From: Vespula vulgaris | Lineage: Eukaryota > Arthropoda > Insecta > Hymenoptera > Vespidae | Length of the DNA stretch: 64,000 nt | NCBI RefSeq assembly: GCF_905475345.1 | Contig: NC_066587.1 | Span: 5,849,070-5,913,069, forward strand | Reading direction: 5' to 3' | Made by a program: the position numbers and the translations under genes | Shown: in pieces, positions 11,312 to 23,486 of the stretch | Numbering within the stretch: position 1 is the stretch's first letter | Layout of the letters: each line of letters opens with the position of its first letter | The notes under the pieces: generated by a model | Databases searched by the model: none | Told to the model about the DNA's origin: nothing | The model's input: the letters and a program-made list of their open reading frames with translations, nothing else

Positions 11312-13283
11312 TTACTTTTTTGTTGCAAGTTCCATTTGTGCAGCAGCTACAGATTTCATAGCATCTTGGACAGCAGACAAATTGGCCTTCCAGGCAACAA
11401 GTAAATCTCGTAATTGCATCCATTGTGGCCTTCCAAAGGTTCTGTGCATTGTACTTGAAATAAGTACTTTACGGCCAGCTTGATCCATCCGTGCTCTTAC
11501 AAGTTTTGTTTTCAAAACTAAAGTATGAAGTATAATTTTAGTATATAAATTAATACATCTTTTGGTAATATATTTGATTGTTTAAAAAGGAGGAAATATT
11601 AAAAAACATGTAGAATATTTCGATAACTTAATAAAAATAAATTTTTACTAAGCCAGTACTAATTCCTTTTATATTCCCTGTGTATTTAAAATTCATTTGA
11701 TTAATTACAAATGAAAATATTTAAATCCACACAGGGAAAATAATAAGATAAAAGTAAATTATAATTACTTATTAAAAATAATGATTACCATCAATAATGA
11801 AGTTCTCTACTTCATCTTCATTAATTTGTAATTCTTCTTGAATAGTATCAAATGACATTTCTGGATTTGTTTCTGCCAATTGCATGAATGTTAATAACCT
11901 CATTTTCTTCATATTTTGCTCATGATTTAAGCCTGTAATGTTTATATGAAAGTTTATTAAATACTTCATACTCAAATATACTGTTTATATATACCAGTAT
12001 AAAATATATATATGTATATACCAAGTTGATGCTCAACAAATTCCTTATGATGTTGATAAAAGTGTAGATATGCTGGTAATTTTTCTTGTACAAATACGAG
12101 CAATAAATCATGAATCAGTTCTCCTTCTAAAAATCGTACAGGCTTTAAGGCTAATAATGGATCGAGTAAAAATGTATTTGGATCTGCAAGAGCAGCTAAA
12201 ATGCAACGTTGAGCATCTTCTCTTGCAGCAGAAGCATTTTCTGCTGTATATGTTCCAAGAAGTTCTACCATTACAGCAGCTGCTTGCTCTCTGTATAATT
12301 TTAAATAAAACATAAAGTAAATATCAAAAAAAAATATATATATATAAAATTGTTATACACAATTTTTTTACCCTTGTTTGCAACTAAGAAGTACTTCATG
12401 TAGCAAACGCAATAATTTTTGCATTTGTTCATTGGATGGAGGAAATGATGCAAATTGTTGTTTCAATTGATCAATCCCTCCATAAACTGCTTTTACTTGG
12501 TCTACATTACGAGCTATTTGCACTAAATGATAATAGACATGGTATCTCATTGGTGAATCATCAGAAAGAGATTGAAACAATAGCCATAAACTATAAAATA
12601 TATATAATTGGTTAAGTTTGAATATCTAAGAAAATTAAAAAAAAAAAAAATATTTTATAATATCTTACGCTTTTAAACACACCAAGCCTAATTTATAACC
12701 TGGTGCTTTTGTAAGCTTCTCACAAAATGCTAATATTAAATTTTCTGCTCTTTCAGTAGGTATCTAAAAATATATAACATAACTAATATAAACTATTAAT
12801 TATTATAAATACTATTAATTATTAATATAATTATTAACAATACTTACTAATATCATGATAGAAACAATATCATTTAATACAGTTTCAATTTCATTTTCAT
12901 TTCCTTCCTTAAAACAAGCTTCACAAACGCCAATGATTTTATGTAAGTCATCCTCTATTCCTTTGGGAGATTTTTCTTCACTGATCTCAGCTCCAAGACT
13001 TTTGAAATATGCTCGTAACTCCTGCGCCTAATTATGTAAATAATAATGAAATATGATATATATGAATTTGTATTATTCTAACAATTTTTTACTGTTTTCT
13101 ACTTATATTAAATAGAAACTTCATAACCTACAATTTTACGAATAGTAATATTAAAGACCTTTCGTTAATTAAATTGCAACTAAAGAAGTATTTATCATAT
13201 AAATAGAGAATCCATTTTCATTCATATCATATATTTACCTGATCATCTAAAGGTAATTCCATAAAAATCGGTGGAATCTGCAT
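11312..13283 (-). CDS. eIF3m: Eukaryotic translation initiation factor 3 subunit M (Tango7)
   Basis: eIF3m is a PCI-domain subunit of the eIF3 complex that recruits mRNA to the 40S ribosome; the fly orthologue Tango7 also acts in apoptosome regulation. Seven exons on the minus strand (13283-13239, 13027-12848, 12763-12669, 12590-12372, 12290-12022, 11932-11789, 11517-11312) join in frame to 385 residues; human eIF3m has 374. Diagnostic stretches: AQELRAYFKSLGAEIS near the N-terminus, VMVELLGTYTAENAS, LKPVRFLEGELIHDLL, LNHEQNMKKMRLLTF, and STMHRTFGRPQW at the PCI winged-helix end, all collinear with the human protein. The PCI domain covers about residues 220-350. The ATG at 13283-13281 gives an N-terminus like that of other family members. 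It diverges from CysRS (1.2 kb between starts) and converges on Lobe. Confidence 0.95.
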
Positions 13284-14507
13284 CTTGACGGATTTGACCA
13301 CGTTTTGATGCTAAAATCTAATGATAAAGAATTATCGATAGTTTTATTATCGAAAGCAGTTTATTAAGCAATACGGTGATTTTCTAGAGACTTTCAGAAA
13401 ATCACTAGTATCTACATATAAGAAAAGATACCTGCAGCGCGACGAGAGAGTTCTGAAAAAAATTTCTAAATATAAAGAATGCGTGATTTTCTTTCTTTTT
13501 TATTCCGATTTATCGTCAAGTGAAAGTGTATTTGTAGAGAGATCGTAATAAAGTTCATTATTCGTTAAATTACCCTGCGTGAAATTTACTGAAGTAATTT
13601 ATATGACTATGATAATTATACTACTGTAGTTTAAACAAAAACTAGTAAACTCAATTTTGCCTAGATTATGATTGAATAATTTTGATATTATTTTATTTCT
13701 TCCTAACATTTTATAGTTTTTTTCACTAGTATTATTAGGTAGCTCGGTACAGGATTGCCAACTATGTGATATAACCTAATAGAAAACTTAAGTAAATTGC
13801 ATCAGCTATACATATAAAATAACAAATATAGTTTTGTTTTCAGTTTTTAATAATATCTCATATAAATATGATTATGTATTCTTAAATCACATATTTTTCA
13901 AGTTATGTTTAATTTATATAAATATAATAATTTATCGGAGATTTAAAATCATAGGTATGGGTATAATTATGCTTGTTTATATGTAAAAATAAAAGTGGAA
14001 ATCGGATCTATGATCCAAATACATAATATTAAATATAAATTTTGTTTGCATCCGTGCTTGCTTAATTTGAATTTTTTTTTCATTTTGAAAATCTATCTGA
14101 GAATTTTCGAATTAGATAATAAAAAATTATTCGTAGACACCAATGTATGAAGAAATCACTAAGAATTTACTATCAGATTAAAGATTACTTCACGATTATT
14201 CCAGGTATGAAATGATGCATAGTTAGCTACGAATAACGTCATCTACAAGAGATTTTATAACACGTGTCTAACGCGTTGACAATATAATCATTTCCAAAAT
14301 TTATTGAACTTTTATTTTATTAGTGTATTAATTATATTTTTAAAGGTTATTATATATAATAATACAAATATTTTTATATTGCAGAGATATAACAAAATTA
14401 AAATTAATAATAATTTTTATTTTGATCTTGAATTAGTGTTTTTATTTTTTTATTATTCTTTATACTTGCATAGAAAAAAATTAATAGAATTTATTTGTAG
14501 ATTTTAC
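13284..14507. promoter_or_regulatory. Bidirectional promoter region of eIF3m and CysRS
   Basis: No coding sequence is supported. The two translation genes start on opposite strands here. A perfect 10-bp inverted repeat lies at 13376-13405. A CACGTG E-box is at 14261-14266, about 240 bases before the CysRS start. An acceptor-like TTATTTGTAG at 14491-14500 directly precedes the CysRS ATG and suggests a 5' UTR intron. An acceptor-like sequence on the minus strand near 13312 suggests one for eIF3m too. Confidence 0.45.
13376..13405. repeat. Perfect 10-bp inverted repeat upstream of eIF3m
   Basis: The arms GTGATTTTCT (13376-13385) and AGAAAATCAC (13396-13405) are exactly complementary with a 10-base spacer. 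They lie 93 bases before the eIF3m ATG, so the hairpin could be in its 5' leader or core promoter. Confidence 0.6.
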
Positions 14508-17453
14508 ATGGCGAAAAGAGTACAACCATCTTGGAGTCCTCCAGAAAGGAAGGCTTCTACTAAATTACGCCTATACAATAGCTTAACTCGAGAAAAGGAA
14601 GAATTTATTCCTCAGTTTGGAAATAGAGTTCTCTGGTATAGTTGTGGTCCAACAGTTTATGATGCTTCGCACATGGGTCATGCCAGGTATTAAAAAGATA
14701 AAGTTCAATACTTAATATAATGAAAGAAGTTATAAAAGTAATATTATAGTAACGCATTTATTAATAGTATTTGTATTTTATTATTGCAGATCATATATAT
14801 CATTTGATATTTTACGAAGAGTACTATCAAATTATTTTGGATATGATGTCTTATATGTAATGAATATAACTGATATAGATGACAAAATTATAAAACGAGC
14901 CAGACAAAATTATTTATTTCAGAATTACATAAAAGAAAATCATAGTTTAGATAAAATATTAGATCATACAAAAATTGTTATGTCCAATTTTGAAAATGTA
15001 GTAAAAATAACAACTGATCCTGATAAAAAATGTATGTTAGAAAAGATGTTAAATAGAGTTGAAAAGGCTATAGAAAATCTGGAAGGAGCTGTCAAAAGTA
15101 AAGATGAAAATGAAATTATAAAATGTCAAGAGGTATTTAATATATAATTCCTTTTATACTTTTTTTTTAAGTTTAAGATTTATAAACAATTATATCAAAT
15201 ACATTGAAACATGTATTTTTATAGATATTATTGGAAGAAGCACGAGATCCTTTAGCCAACTGGTTAGATAATCAAAAAGGGGCTACTGTTGAGGAACATT
15301 CAATATTCACCAAATTGTCTCAACACTGGGAATCGGAATTTCACAAAGATATGGATGCTTTAAATGTGAGATATTATTGATAATGTATAATATGACATTC
15401 ATATATGTGTGTGTATGTGTGTGTGTGTGTATTTATGTGTTAGTATTTAAATTCTATTTTTATTTCTACAAGTAGGTATTGAGGCCTAATGTCTTAACAA
15501 GAGTTAGTGAATATGTCCCAGAGATCATTAAATTTATTCAAAAAATTATAGATAATGGTTTTGCTTATGAAAGCAATGGTTCTGTTTATTTTGATGTGGG
15601 AGGATTTGATAAAAAGGATAAGCATTATTACGCTAAACTGGTTCCAGAAGCATATGGTGATACATCAAGTTTAGAAGAAGGAGAAGGTAATATTTTATAG
15701 GAATACAATAATGAATTGATAAACTTGCGAAGTAATCACATAACATAATTATTAATTATATTTTTAATAGGGGATTTAAGTACATCAGTGGAAACATTGT
15801 CAGAAAAGAAGTCAATAACAGATTTTGCTCTTTGGAAATGTTCAAAGGCAGGTGAACCTTGGTGGGATAGTCCTTGGGGTAAGGGTAGACCAGGTTGGCA
15901 TATAGAGTGTTCTGTTATGGCATCAGCAATTTGTGGAGAAAGTTTAGATATTCATACTGGAGGTGTAGATCTTAAATTTCCTCATCATGACAATGAACTT
16001 GCTCAGGCAGAAGCACATTTTAATAACTCACATTGGGTTAGATATTTTCTTCATTCTGGTCACTTAACAATTGCTGGTTGCAAAATGTCCAAATCCTTAA
16101 AGAATTTTATTACTATACAAGATGCATTAAAAAAACATTCAGCAAGACAATTAAGACTTGCATTCCTTCTGCATTCTTGGAAAGATACTCTAGACTATAG
16201 TGAAAATACTATGAATATGGCTATTCAATATGAAAAGTTCCTCAATGTAAGAATTATTTAATATAACTTATATAGTATTTTCTAAGATATTTTCCGAAAA
16301 AATGTTAATTATAACTACATGTATTGTAGGAATTCTTTTTAAATGTAAAATGCAGAATCAGATGCTTAGGTAATGCAAGTAATACAAATATTTTTAGTAA
16401 ATGGACTGATGCAGAAATAGATCTTAATTCGAAATTTTTTGCTTCAAAGGATTCAGTTCATAATTCATTGTGTGGTAAGTTTTATATATAGTTTAAAAAT
16501 ATTGTTAAATCTGATACAAAAGCTTCTTTATATGTTATCTCATACGTCGTATATTTACTATACTTGCTTGTTTGTTTATAGATAATATTGATACGAAAAG
16601 TGCTTTAGATGCAATTAGAGATATTGTAACACATTGCAATATTTATGTTAAGCAAAATAAGAATCCAAATACTCTATTACTTAGAGATATTGCAGTTTAC
16701 ATCACAAAAATATTAACTATCTTTGGTACCATAACTTCATCTCATGATAACATTGGTTTTCCAATTGATAACGAGACAACAAAGACAAATGTAAGTGACT
16801 TATACTCATACATAATTCCGTGATTATAATTAATTGGAAAAAATTATGTGTTACATTTATGATTGTATTTAGATGGAAGAAATCATTATGCCATATCTTG
16901 AAATTCTTTCTAAATTCCGAGAAAAAGTAAGGGATCATGCGAAACTTATAAAAGCAGATAGTATTCTTCGTGAATGTGATAAGTTGCGAGACGATATTTT
17001 GCCAACTATCGGCGTTCGCTTAGAGGATGATAGCGGGGATTGTTGCAAAGTAAAATTAGTAAATAAAGATGAGCTTTTAAAGGAGAGAGAAGCTAAGAAA
17101 AAAGCAGAATTGGATAAAATTTTAGAAAGGGAAAAAAGAAAAGTTGATGCAGCCGCTGCAGCTGTTTTGAAAGAAGCGCAAAGAAGAATTCCACCGGCGG
17201 AAATGTTTAAGTTAGAGAAGGACAAGTATTCTCAATTTGATGAAAAAGTATGTTAATTGGATGCAACTATTTTCAATCGTGTATTTCTCTGCTTAATAAA
17301 TAATATGATATTCCAATTTAGGGATTACCGACACACGATGCAAAAGGTAAAGAGATCAGTAAAGGACAATTGAAGAAGTTACAAAAATTACAGCAACTTC
17401 AAGAAAAAAAATATAATGATTACTTAATGTCTAAACTAAATAGTACTAAGTAA
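14508..17453 (+). CDS. CysRS: Cysteinyl-tRNA synthetase, cytosolic (class I)
   Basis: The enzyme charges tRNA-Cys with cysteine in the cytosol. Nine exons (14508-14686, 14790-15132, 15225-15365, 15476-15686, 15771-16246, 16330-16474, 16582-16790, 16873-17247, 17322-17453) join in frame to 736 residues, close to human CARS1 (748). Class I signatures are intact: HMGH at 55-58 (HIGH) and KMSKS at 396-400. Zinc ligands C46, C338, H363 and E367 are present with the family spacing (25 and 4 residues between the last three). A eukaryote-specific insert follows the first half of the Rossmann fold (about 80-170), and the C-terminus is a Lys/Glu-rich coiled-coil extension. The open frame continues upstream of 14508 in AT-rich DNA, but an acceptor at 14499-14500 makes that extension untranslated. 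It diverges from eIF3m. Confidence 0.97.
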
Positions 17454-17763
17454 TCTTGTTCCAATTAATGTACTTGTGTTATTTTTTTTTTGTCATAAAT
17501 CGCAAATTTTATTGACAAGAAAAGATTCTAAATATTAAAAAATGCGAACGATAGGTTTTTTTTTTTATTACGAAAATGCTAGTTTTTTGACGAAAGTATT
17601 TGTTTATTCCTTTCTTTTTTTAATAACTTTTCATTTTTAATAATATGTATGCATACGATATAGGTATGCAATCAAATACATTAAGCTTTGTTATAAAAGC
17701 AGTCTTGCTAAAGGCAAAATACAGCATTAAGTTTCATATTCATTAATTTAATTTATCTAAGAG

Positions 17764-17769
17764 AATAAA
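17764..17769 (+). terminator. Candidate poly(A) signal of CysRS
   Basis: AATAAA about 310 bases after the CysRS stop codon, followed by T-rich sequence. Other AATAAA copies occur nearby, so this is a plausible choice rather than a firm one. Confidence 0.4.
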
Positions 17770-18180
17770 ACTTCATCTATATTTTTCATTTATTTTAGTT
17801 TCTCTTATATAAGTAAAAAAATATATGTATTAAATCATTAATAACTTATACTTATATGTAATATCCTGTGTAATATGTGAATCTTCAGTTTAGTTTATTT
17901 CGGTAATGATAGACGAATTGTAATTATTTAATTTTTACAATCTTCCATAGAAATTTTAAATGGATCTTGAGCAATTTTGATAATGCTGTTTTGATACATT
18001 TACATATTTAATATCTATATATTTTTAATCATCAAGTATTATTTTATAAAGCTCGTTATCGAATATCATAATAATAATAATGTTAATATTGATATTTGGA
18101 TAATAAATTATAAAAGAAAATATTACTTTAAATATATGCCTTATCGAAAACACTCGAAAATATATACAGTAACCACTGTA

Positions 18181-18560
18181 TACCATCGAATTCGATTAAT
18201 CCACGATCATGAGCTTTATCTTTGGCGAGTCCCAATCGTGCGCAAGCCTTCCTGAACAAAATAAACGTCAACCTGTTTCCATTTTACCGGATGAATTTGA
18301 CGCGGCGTGTCGCCCATTATTAGAACATAATACCCCTTTCACAAATAGTCGGGTACGAGTCGACAGTGACAGCCTTATAAATGCAAAAGTGATATAACGC
18401 CAGACTCCATGGCGAGGCGGACCTGATATATGTTTTCTTCCATTCAACAAATGCTGGAAATGTGAAACGGACGAGCAGAGCTCAACCCATCACCATCGCT
18501 TTTCTAACTTTCTGTAAAATGTCTACGGAGCGATAGTAATGCGTTCGCGCTCCCAAAAAC
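18181..18560. promoter_or_regulatory. Compositional island, candidate enhancer
   Basis: About 380 bases with much more C and G, and several CpGs, inside otherwise AT-rich DNA. A TAATCC site (18197-18202), the core of orthodenticle/bicoid-class homeodomain sites, lies near its left end. Its short open frames have no recognisable protein similarity. A conserved regulatory element of Krüppel or of CysRS is one explanation; a decayed unique sequence is another. Confidence 0.3.
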
Positions 18561-21500
18561 TCACCGGAATAATATGAAATTGCATATAACATTCACTAGA
18601 GTTTATATTATCAGTAGAATGCGAATGTTTCTGAAAGATAACTATCTAAGAAATATTCACATAAAATACGTAAATATGCACCAAATAGCAATATATTAAT
18701 ACATCATACAATATTTACAATATCTAAAAATATTTTTCGCAATCATTCTAGTTATTCGCGTTATAATAAATTACAAGCATTTCTTCTAAATATGATATTA
18801 ATTAGTTTAAAATTTTTGTTAGTTTAATTAGTCCTTTTTTTTCTTCTAAAAGTTATATTTTATTGTTTAATTTTTTCCCCTATCACTAAGAATATTTTTT
18901 AAATACAATTCATATATAGCCTCATGAAATCATTTAATGATAAACTTATAGTTTCCGATTTGTGTATTGTGTCTGGTAAGGTTTTGGTAATTTAATAATA
19001 AATGCTTATGTCATCGTTTTATTTAATGACAAAATCGAACTTTTGGTATTTAAAAAAAAATTAAAAAACACTTAAATATATTCGCTTCTTCAAACAGATT
19101 ACTTTATCTGAGATAATTAAATTGAATTATTTTCCAGAAGACAAATTGCTGCATCTAATACTGACTTAGGTATTTGAGATTATAAAAACATCGTTTGACA
19201 TGATCCATAATTGATTACAGATTATTGTTATCGATACTGTACATACGAAAATTTACTGATAGAAAAAATTAATTTGTTGAAATATGTAGATATTCTATAT
19301 GACAACAAATGCATACGCAAATCAACGGCATTTTTTACGATTGAAATTGATTGATCAATTGATTGATTCTCCGCGTTTATAACGAACTATATTTGCAGTT
19401 CGAATTATTGATAATAACATTTATTATTTTTTTTGTTTGTAATATTGCAATCGTTCATTTCAAATATGAACATTTGTGAGAATTGGTTGTTAATTAAGAT
19501 TATTCTCTTTATTTTACAAGAGTATTGTATCCTTTTTTCGAGTAATAATATCTACGTTTTCCTTTATATTTCCCTGTAATACAATTCAGTCTTTTATACA
19601 TTTTATCTAATATTTTTTATATTTACTTTTTTCAGTCTTTTGATATAACTACGTTTATACGTCGTTCATTACAAGAAGACTTTAGCTTCAGAATTGAGAG
19701 CAATTCTGGTTTAATATATTTCAACGTAAAATGAAGCTAGTTAATTAGGAAAAACGAAATGAGTAACTTTTGATAAATACTGTATTATTTCACTATATCT
19801 ATATATTTCATTTCAAAATTATGAAATCGTTTGATTCTATGAATAATATCATGATTATATTGATTTTCTGCCAATCACTGTATCGTTCTCGTTTTTCCTA
19901 TCGGTAAAACTATCTCACATTTAATCCTTTCGTTACGTCAGCACTGTCAATGAATACGTTGCTGCTATACTGCCAGTCAGAATGCAAGTGTGCACTTCAT
20001 CGCGGACCGAACGTATAATTTATCGCTGATAGAGTTGATATTTTGTCGCGTCATATACATTATTGATCTCTTAATGAAATCGTGTGGAATTAATATAATC
20101 AAAGTTGTAAACTTTTATGCGATCTTCATAGGACTCTTCAAACTCATTGCAAAGTCAAATAATTATCATCCCTTTGACACTGTATAACATTTATTTGAAA
20201 TATTTTTTTTGACATTTTTAATACTAAGGGAATTAATTATGAGTATATATTTAAAACTAACATACTGTATATCTAATCGAGAAGGCTAAATAATTTGATA
20301 GCATTTTATATATAAATTGTGTATGCGTATATAAAAATGAGATTATGAAATGGATGATATATTTTAGTTTTACCGTGAATTCTTCTTTGCAAGTTTCCTA
20401 CAAGATTCAACATTTTTCTCAAAATTTTTCGTACGAGTATATGAAAAAAATTGAAAAACTCGAGCAGTCCATGTTTCTCTCTTATTCTCTGCTTCACTTT
20501 TTCACCATTATTGACGAGGAAACGAGTGCACGTTACTAAGAAGAAAGGAAAAAAATGGTAAGTTGACGTTAACAATGCGTGACGGTTGGTGCAAAAAATA
20601 TGCTCTCGAATATAAAGTCAAGAGAGATGAAAAAGCAAACAGACTTCCTGCCCGAGTTTCCTCTCCTCCTATTTTTCAACTATATAGACACATACAAATA
20701 AATACACACATATATATATATATTCGGTGTTAACGTCGCGCGTCCAGCGACGAGTGGCGTGAATGAGTACGTAAATTTTTTCGGGAAAAACGTTCGATTT
20801 GGGAGACAGAGCTCTCGAAATGCGTCGATACTTGATTGACGTTTGAATGTTCTCTCGTATGCATATAAAGTTCACCCTCTTTCCATCGAGCCTTTGCTCG
20901 CTCTACTGCCCCGCTTTTATTTGGGAGATTCCATGTTCGGTAACTGTTGTAATTTAACGAGCATATTTCTTTTTGGTGTTACCGCGGATTGAGAATGTGT
21001 GCGAATCGTCGCTTTTCTTTTCTTTTTTTCATTGTTTTTTTTTCTCTTCCTATTCCATGCACTTTACTTCTCACCTTCGTTTTCCGTCAGGTCGATCAGG
21101 AACCTTTTCGAAGGTGCAAGGAGGATGCCATATGAAACGAATCAAAAAAGAAAAAAAAATTATATGAGAAAGAAACGATGCAAAAGAAAGTAAACGAGTA
21201 GCGAAATCATCGAATCGTTTCCTACGTGGAAGCCGACGGTGCAATGTAACCGTTAAAAAATTAGAATAGTACCCTGGAGTCCGTAATTTCGAGGACCTTA
21301 TATTTCTTTCTTCTTTGTTAACTTTCTTTTACTGCTTTCGAAAAATTTAGGGCGTTAGAAAGTCAGGCATTGCTCATGGTCGTGCGAAAAATTCGTTGAA
21401 TCAATTCATGACTTTTTTCTAACTATAATTTAAACAATTCAATCGCGGTATATTTGCGAGTAGATTTTTTGATAATCGAACGATATAATTTTATATAGGT

Positions 21501-22178
21501 AAATAATCGAGCTTTATAAAAATAGCACGAGATCATTTATTGAATGAAGTGATTACAAATTGTGTGAAGAAAAAAGCGATGATTCGTACCGATCACAAAG
21601 AAATTCGCGTGTCTGGTCCAACAGTAACGGGTAAGATATAAATAATGTATTGTTGTTTGCGATTCAAGGGTGCTCATCCCTGTGTCTGATTTGCCACATA
21701 GGATACATAGGTGTTGTATGTATGTACGAGGGGTGGCCAGCAGGGAGGCGGTAGAGCCCACCTTTATAACTCTATCGACAATTTTCGGTTACCCTCTTTC
21801 GGTTTTTCGATTTACGTCGTTCTTTCTGCTACGCTGCCTCTATGATTTATCTTTTTATCACCAAAAGCGAGCTTTTCGAACTTGTAATATTTTTATGGGC
21901 GTTAACTATTAATTCATACCAAAAAAAGAAATATCTATAGAAAAACTCTAAATATCTTTTTATTCACCGTATAGAAAAACAAATATTTTGCAAGTATTTT
22001 TTTACCTTGACTATCGCATTATAAATACTCGAATCTCCTTTAACAGTAGCTCTGATTATTATTAGCCGCCACAAGCCTTTTCTTCGTATGCAAATTAAGA
22101 AAGAAAACAGTCACGATATCTTATACAAATAAGCAGTGTCCCATTACCGAAGTGGGAGGTTGAGTTTGTATATAAGCG

Positions 22179-22211
22179 TATAAAAAGCCGCAATCGCAAC
22201 GGGCTTTCAGA
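22179..22211 (+). promoter_or_regulatory. Candidate core promoter (TATA plus initiator)
   Basis: TATAAAAA begins at 22179 and an initiator-like TTCAGAC has its A at 22209, a spacing of 30 bases, as in canonical TATA/Inr promoters. No coding exon is evident downstream, so a product would be non-coding or an enhancer RNA. The spacing could be chance. Confidence 0.3.
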
Positions 22212-23118
22212 CGTGTATGTTTTTTCGTTTGACACGGAGTGGCAGACCCTCACTCAAAAAAAAAAAAAAGAAAAAACGCTTTGGCACCCATACGTCTCAG
22301 TCGCGTAATCGTGTAATCGTGCCCTTTTATGCTAATCGGCAACCCTTCCGCGTTTAACCAGCTGCGCTAGGTCTATTGTCTCGACGAATTTTTTCGATTA
22401 CTTTTTTCTCTAACGTGTTTCGATCGTCGCGCATAAAACTAAACGACGCGTTTCGATCCACGTGTCTTACAGTTTCGTAGCGGGCTACTTTTTACCTTCT
22501 AAACTACGTTTGAAAAAAGGGTTGCCACGTGGACGCGCGTGTATACGAGCTCGTGACGTGGGTTGGAAGGGTTTGGAAGGAGCAACAAAAAAGGAAAGAA
22601 AAAACTTTCTGTTCTAATCGAAAATGAGAGTCTCGAGACGGCGGTCGCAAATCGACGTAATGCGTTACGCCCTTTATGAATTTTATTAAGGTTTTTCTTT
22701 TTTGGCTTTGAACGCGATCTAATTAATTATTTGTAGGTATAAAATAAAATATATCGTAATGATATTTTATTAGGAAGAAGAAACTCTAAAATATATTTAA
22801 TTCATGTTAAATACAAAATCCAAAGATTATTATTTATTAGTTAAAGGTTTCGAACAAAATTAGACGAAGATATCTAAACGTTTTATTATTGATTGTCGAA
22901 AACTTATTTTCTTAATTAAATTTCAACGAAATTTTTGTATTTTCTAAACTTAAGACATAGGTATCAACAGTGAAGAGAAGGAAGAGGCGTGCGAAATGGA
23001 AGTCATAGAACTCTAAGCCTCGCCTTGGTCAAAGGGGTGGGAAGCCCTTAACCCTTTCATTCGCAAGGCATGCGCACTGCATGCGAACCATGCAATGCAA
23101 CCTTGGTAATTGCTGCAT

Positions 23119-23176
23119 TTGAGACAAAATGGTAGACATTCTGCGATGGCGATATTTTATGCTTCTACCATCTCAA
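23119..23176. repeat. Hairpin-forming inverted repeat
   Basis: Arms TTGAG + ATGGTAGA (23119-23136, with a 5-base ACAAA bulge between the two parts) and TCTACCATCTCAA (23164-23176) pair over 13 bases around a 27-base loop. Both strands can fold. It lies in a mixed-composition block rich in TGCA words (GCATGC at 23068 and 23079). Confidence 0.5.
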
Positions 23177-23416
23177 GTGAAATTTGCTGGTATAAATGTA
23201 ATCTAATCTCGATAAGAACGCTTATGTTTCAGTAACACGTAAATATGTATTACATGTACGTGATTTCCTCTTAGACGAAGGGTTTAGTTCGCATAAAAAA
23301 AATGTAACAATAAAAGAAACGACGAGAACTAATCGAAATAATTTTTTTCAACAAAAAGAATACGATAATCTTCTCTTTTTTTCTTTTTCTCTTTCAACGA
23401 ATATACTGCTTTCAGA

Positions 23417-23482
<66 letters not shown>
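23417..23482. repeat. (GA)n microsatellite
   Basis: Near-perfect GA dinucleotide tract of about 65 bases with one GAAAGAG interruption. Confidence 0.95.

Positions 23483-23486
<4 letters not shown>

Larger units (their letters stand above)
17454..20700. other. AT-rich gene-free stretch between CysRS and the Krüppel domain
   Basis: The CysRS 3' UTR occupies the first few hundred bases. Beyond it no exon can be supported: open frames are short and AT-driven. A less AT-rich island at 18181-18560 stands out. No terminal inverted repeats or transposase remnants were recognised. Confidence 0.5.

Noticed and set aside
13376..13405. miR-7-like word (CTAGTGATTTTC on the minus strand)
   Set aside because: Only about eleven bases match, the seed region does not fit, and the hairpin is too short for a microRNA precursor.
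14304..14507. In-frame upstream extension of CysRS (possible targeting peptide)
   Set aside because: The extension is AT-driven (Asn, Ile, Phe, Tyr, Lys), is not targeting-like, and an acceptor site at 14499-14500 lies immediately before the good ATG at 14508.
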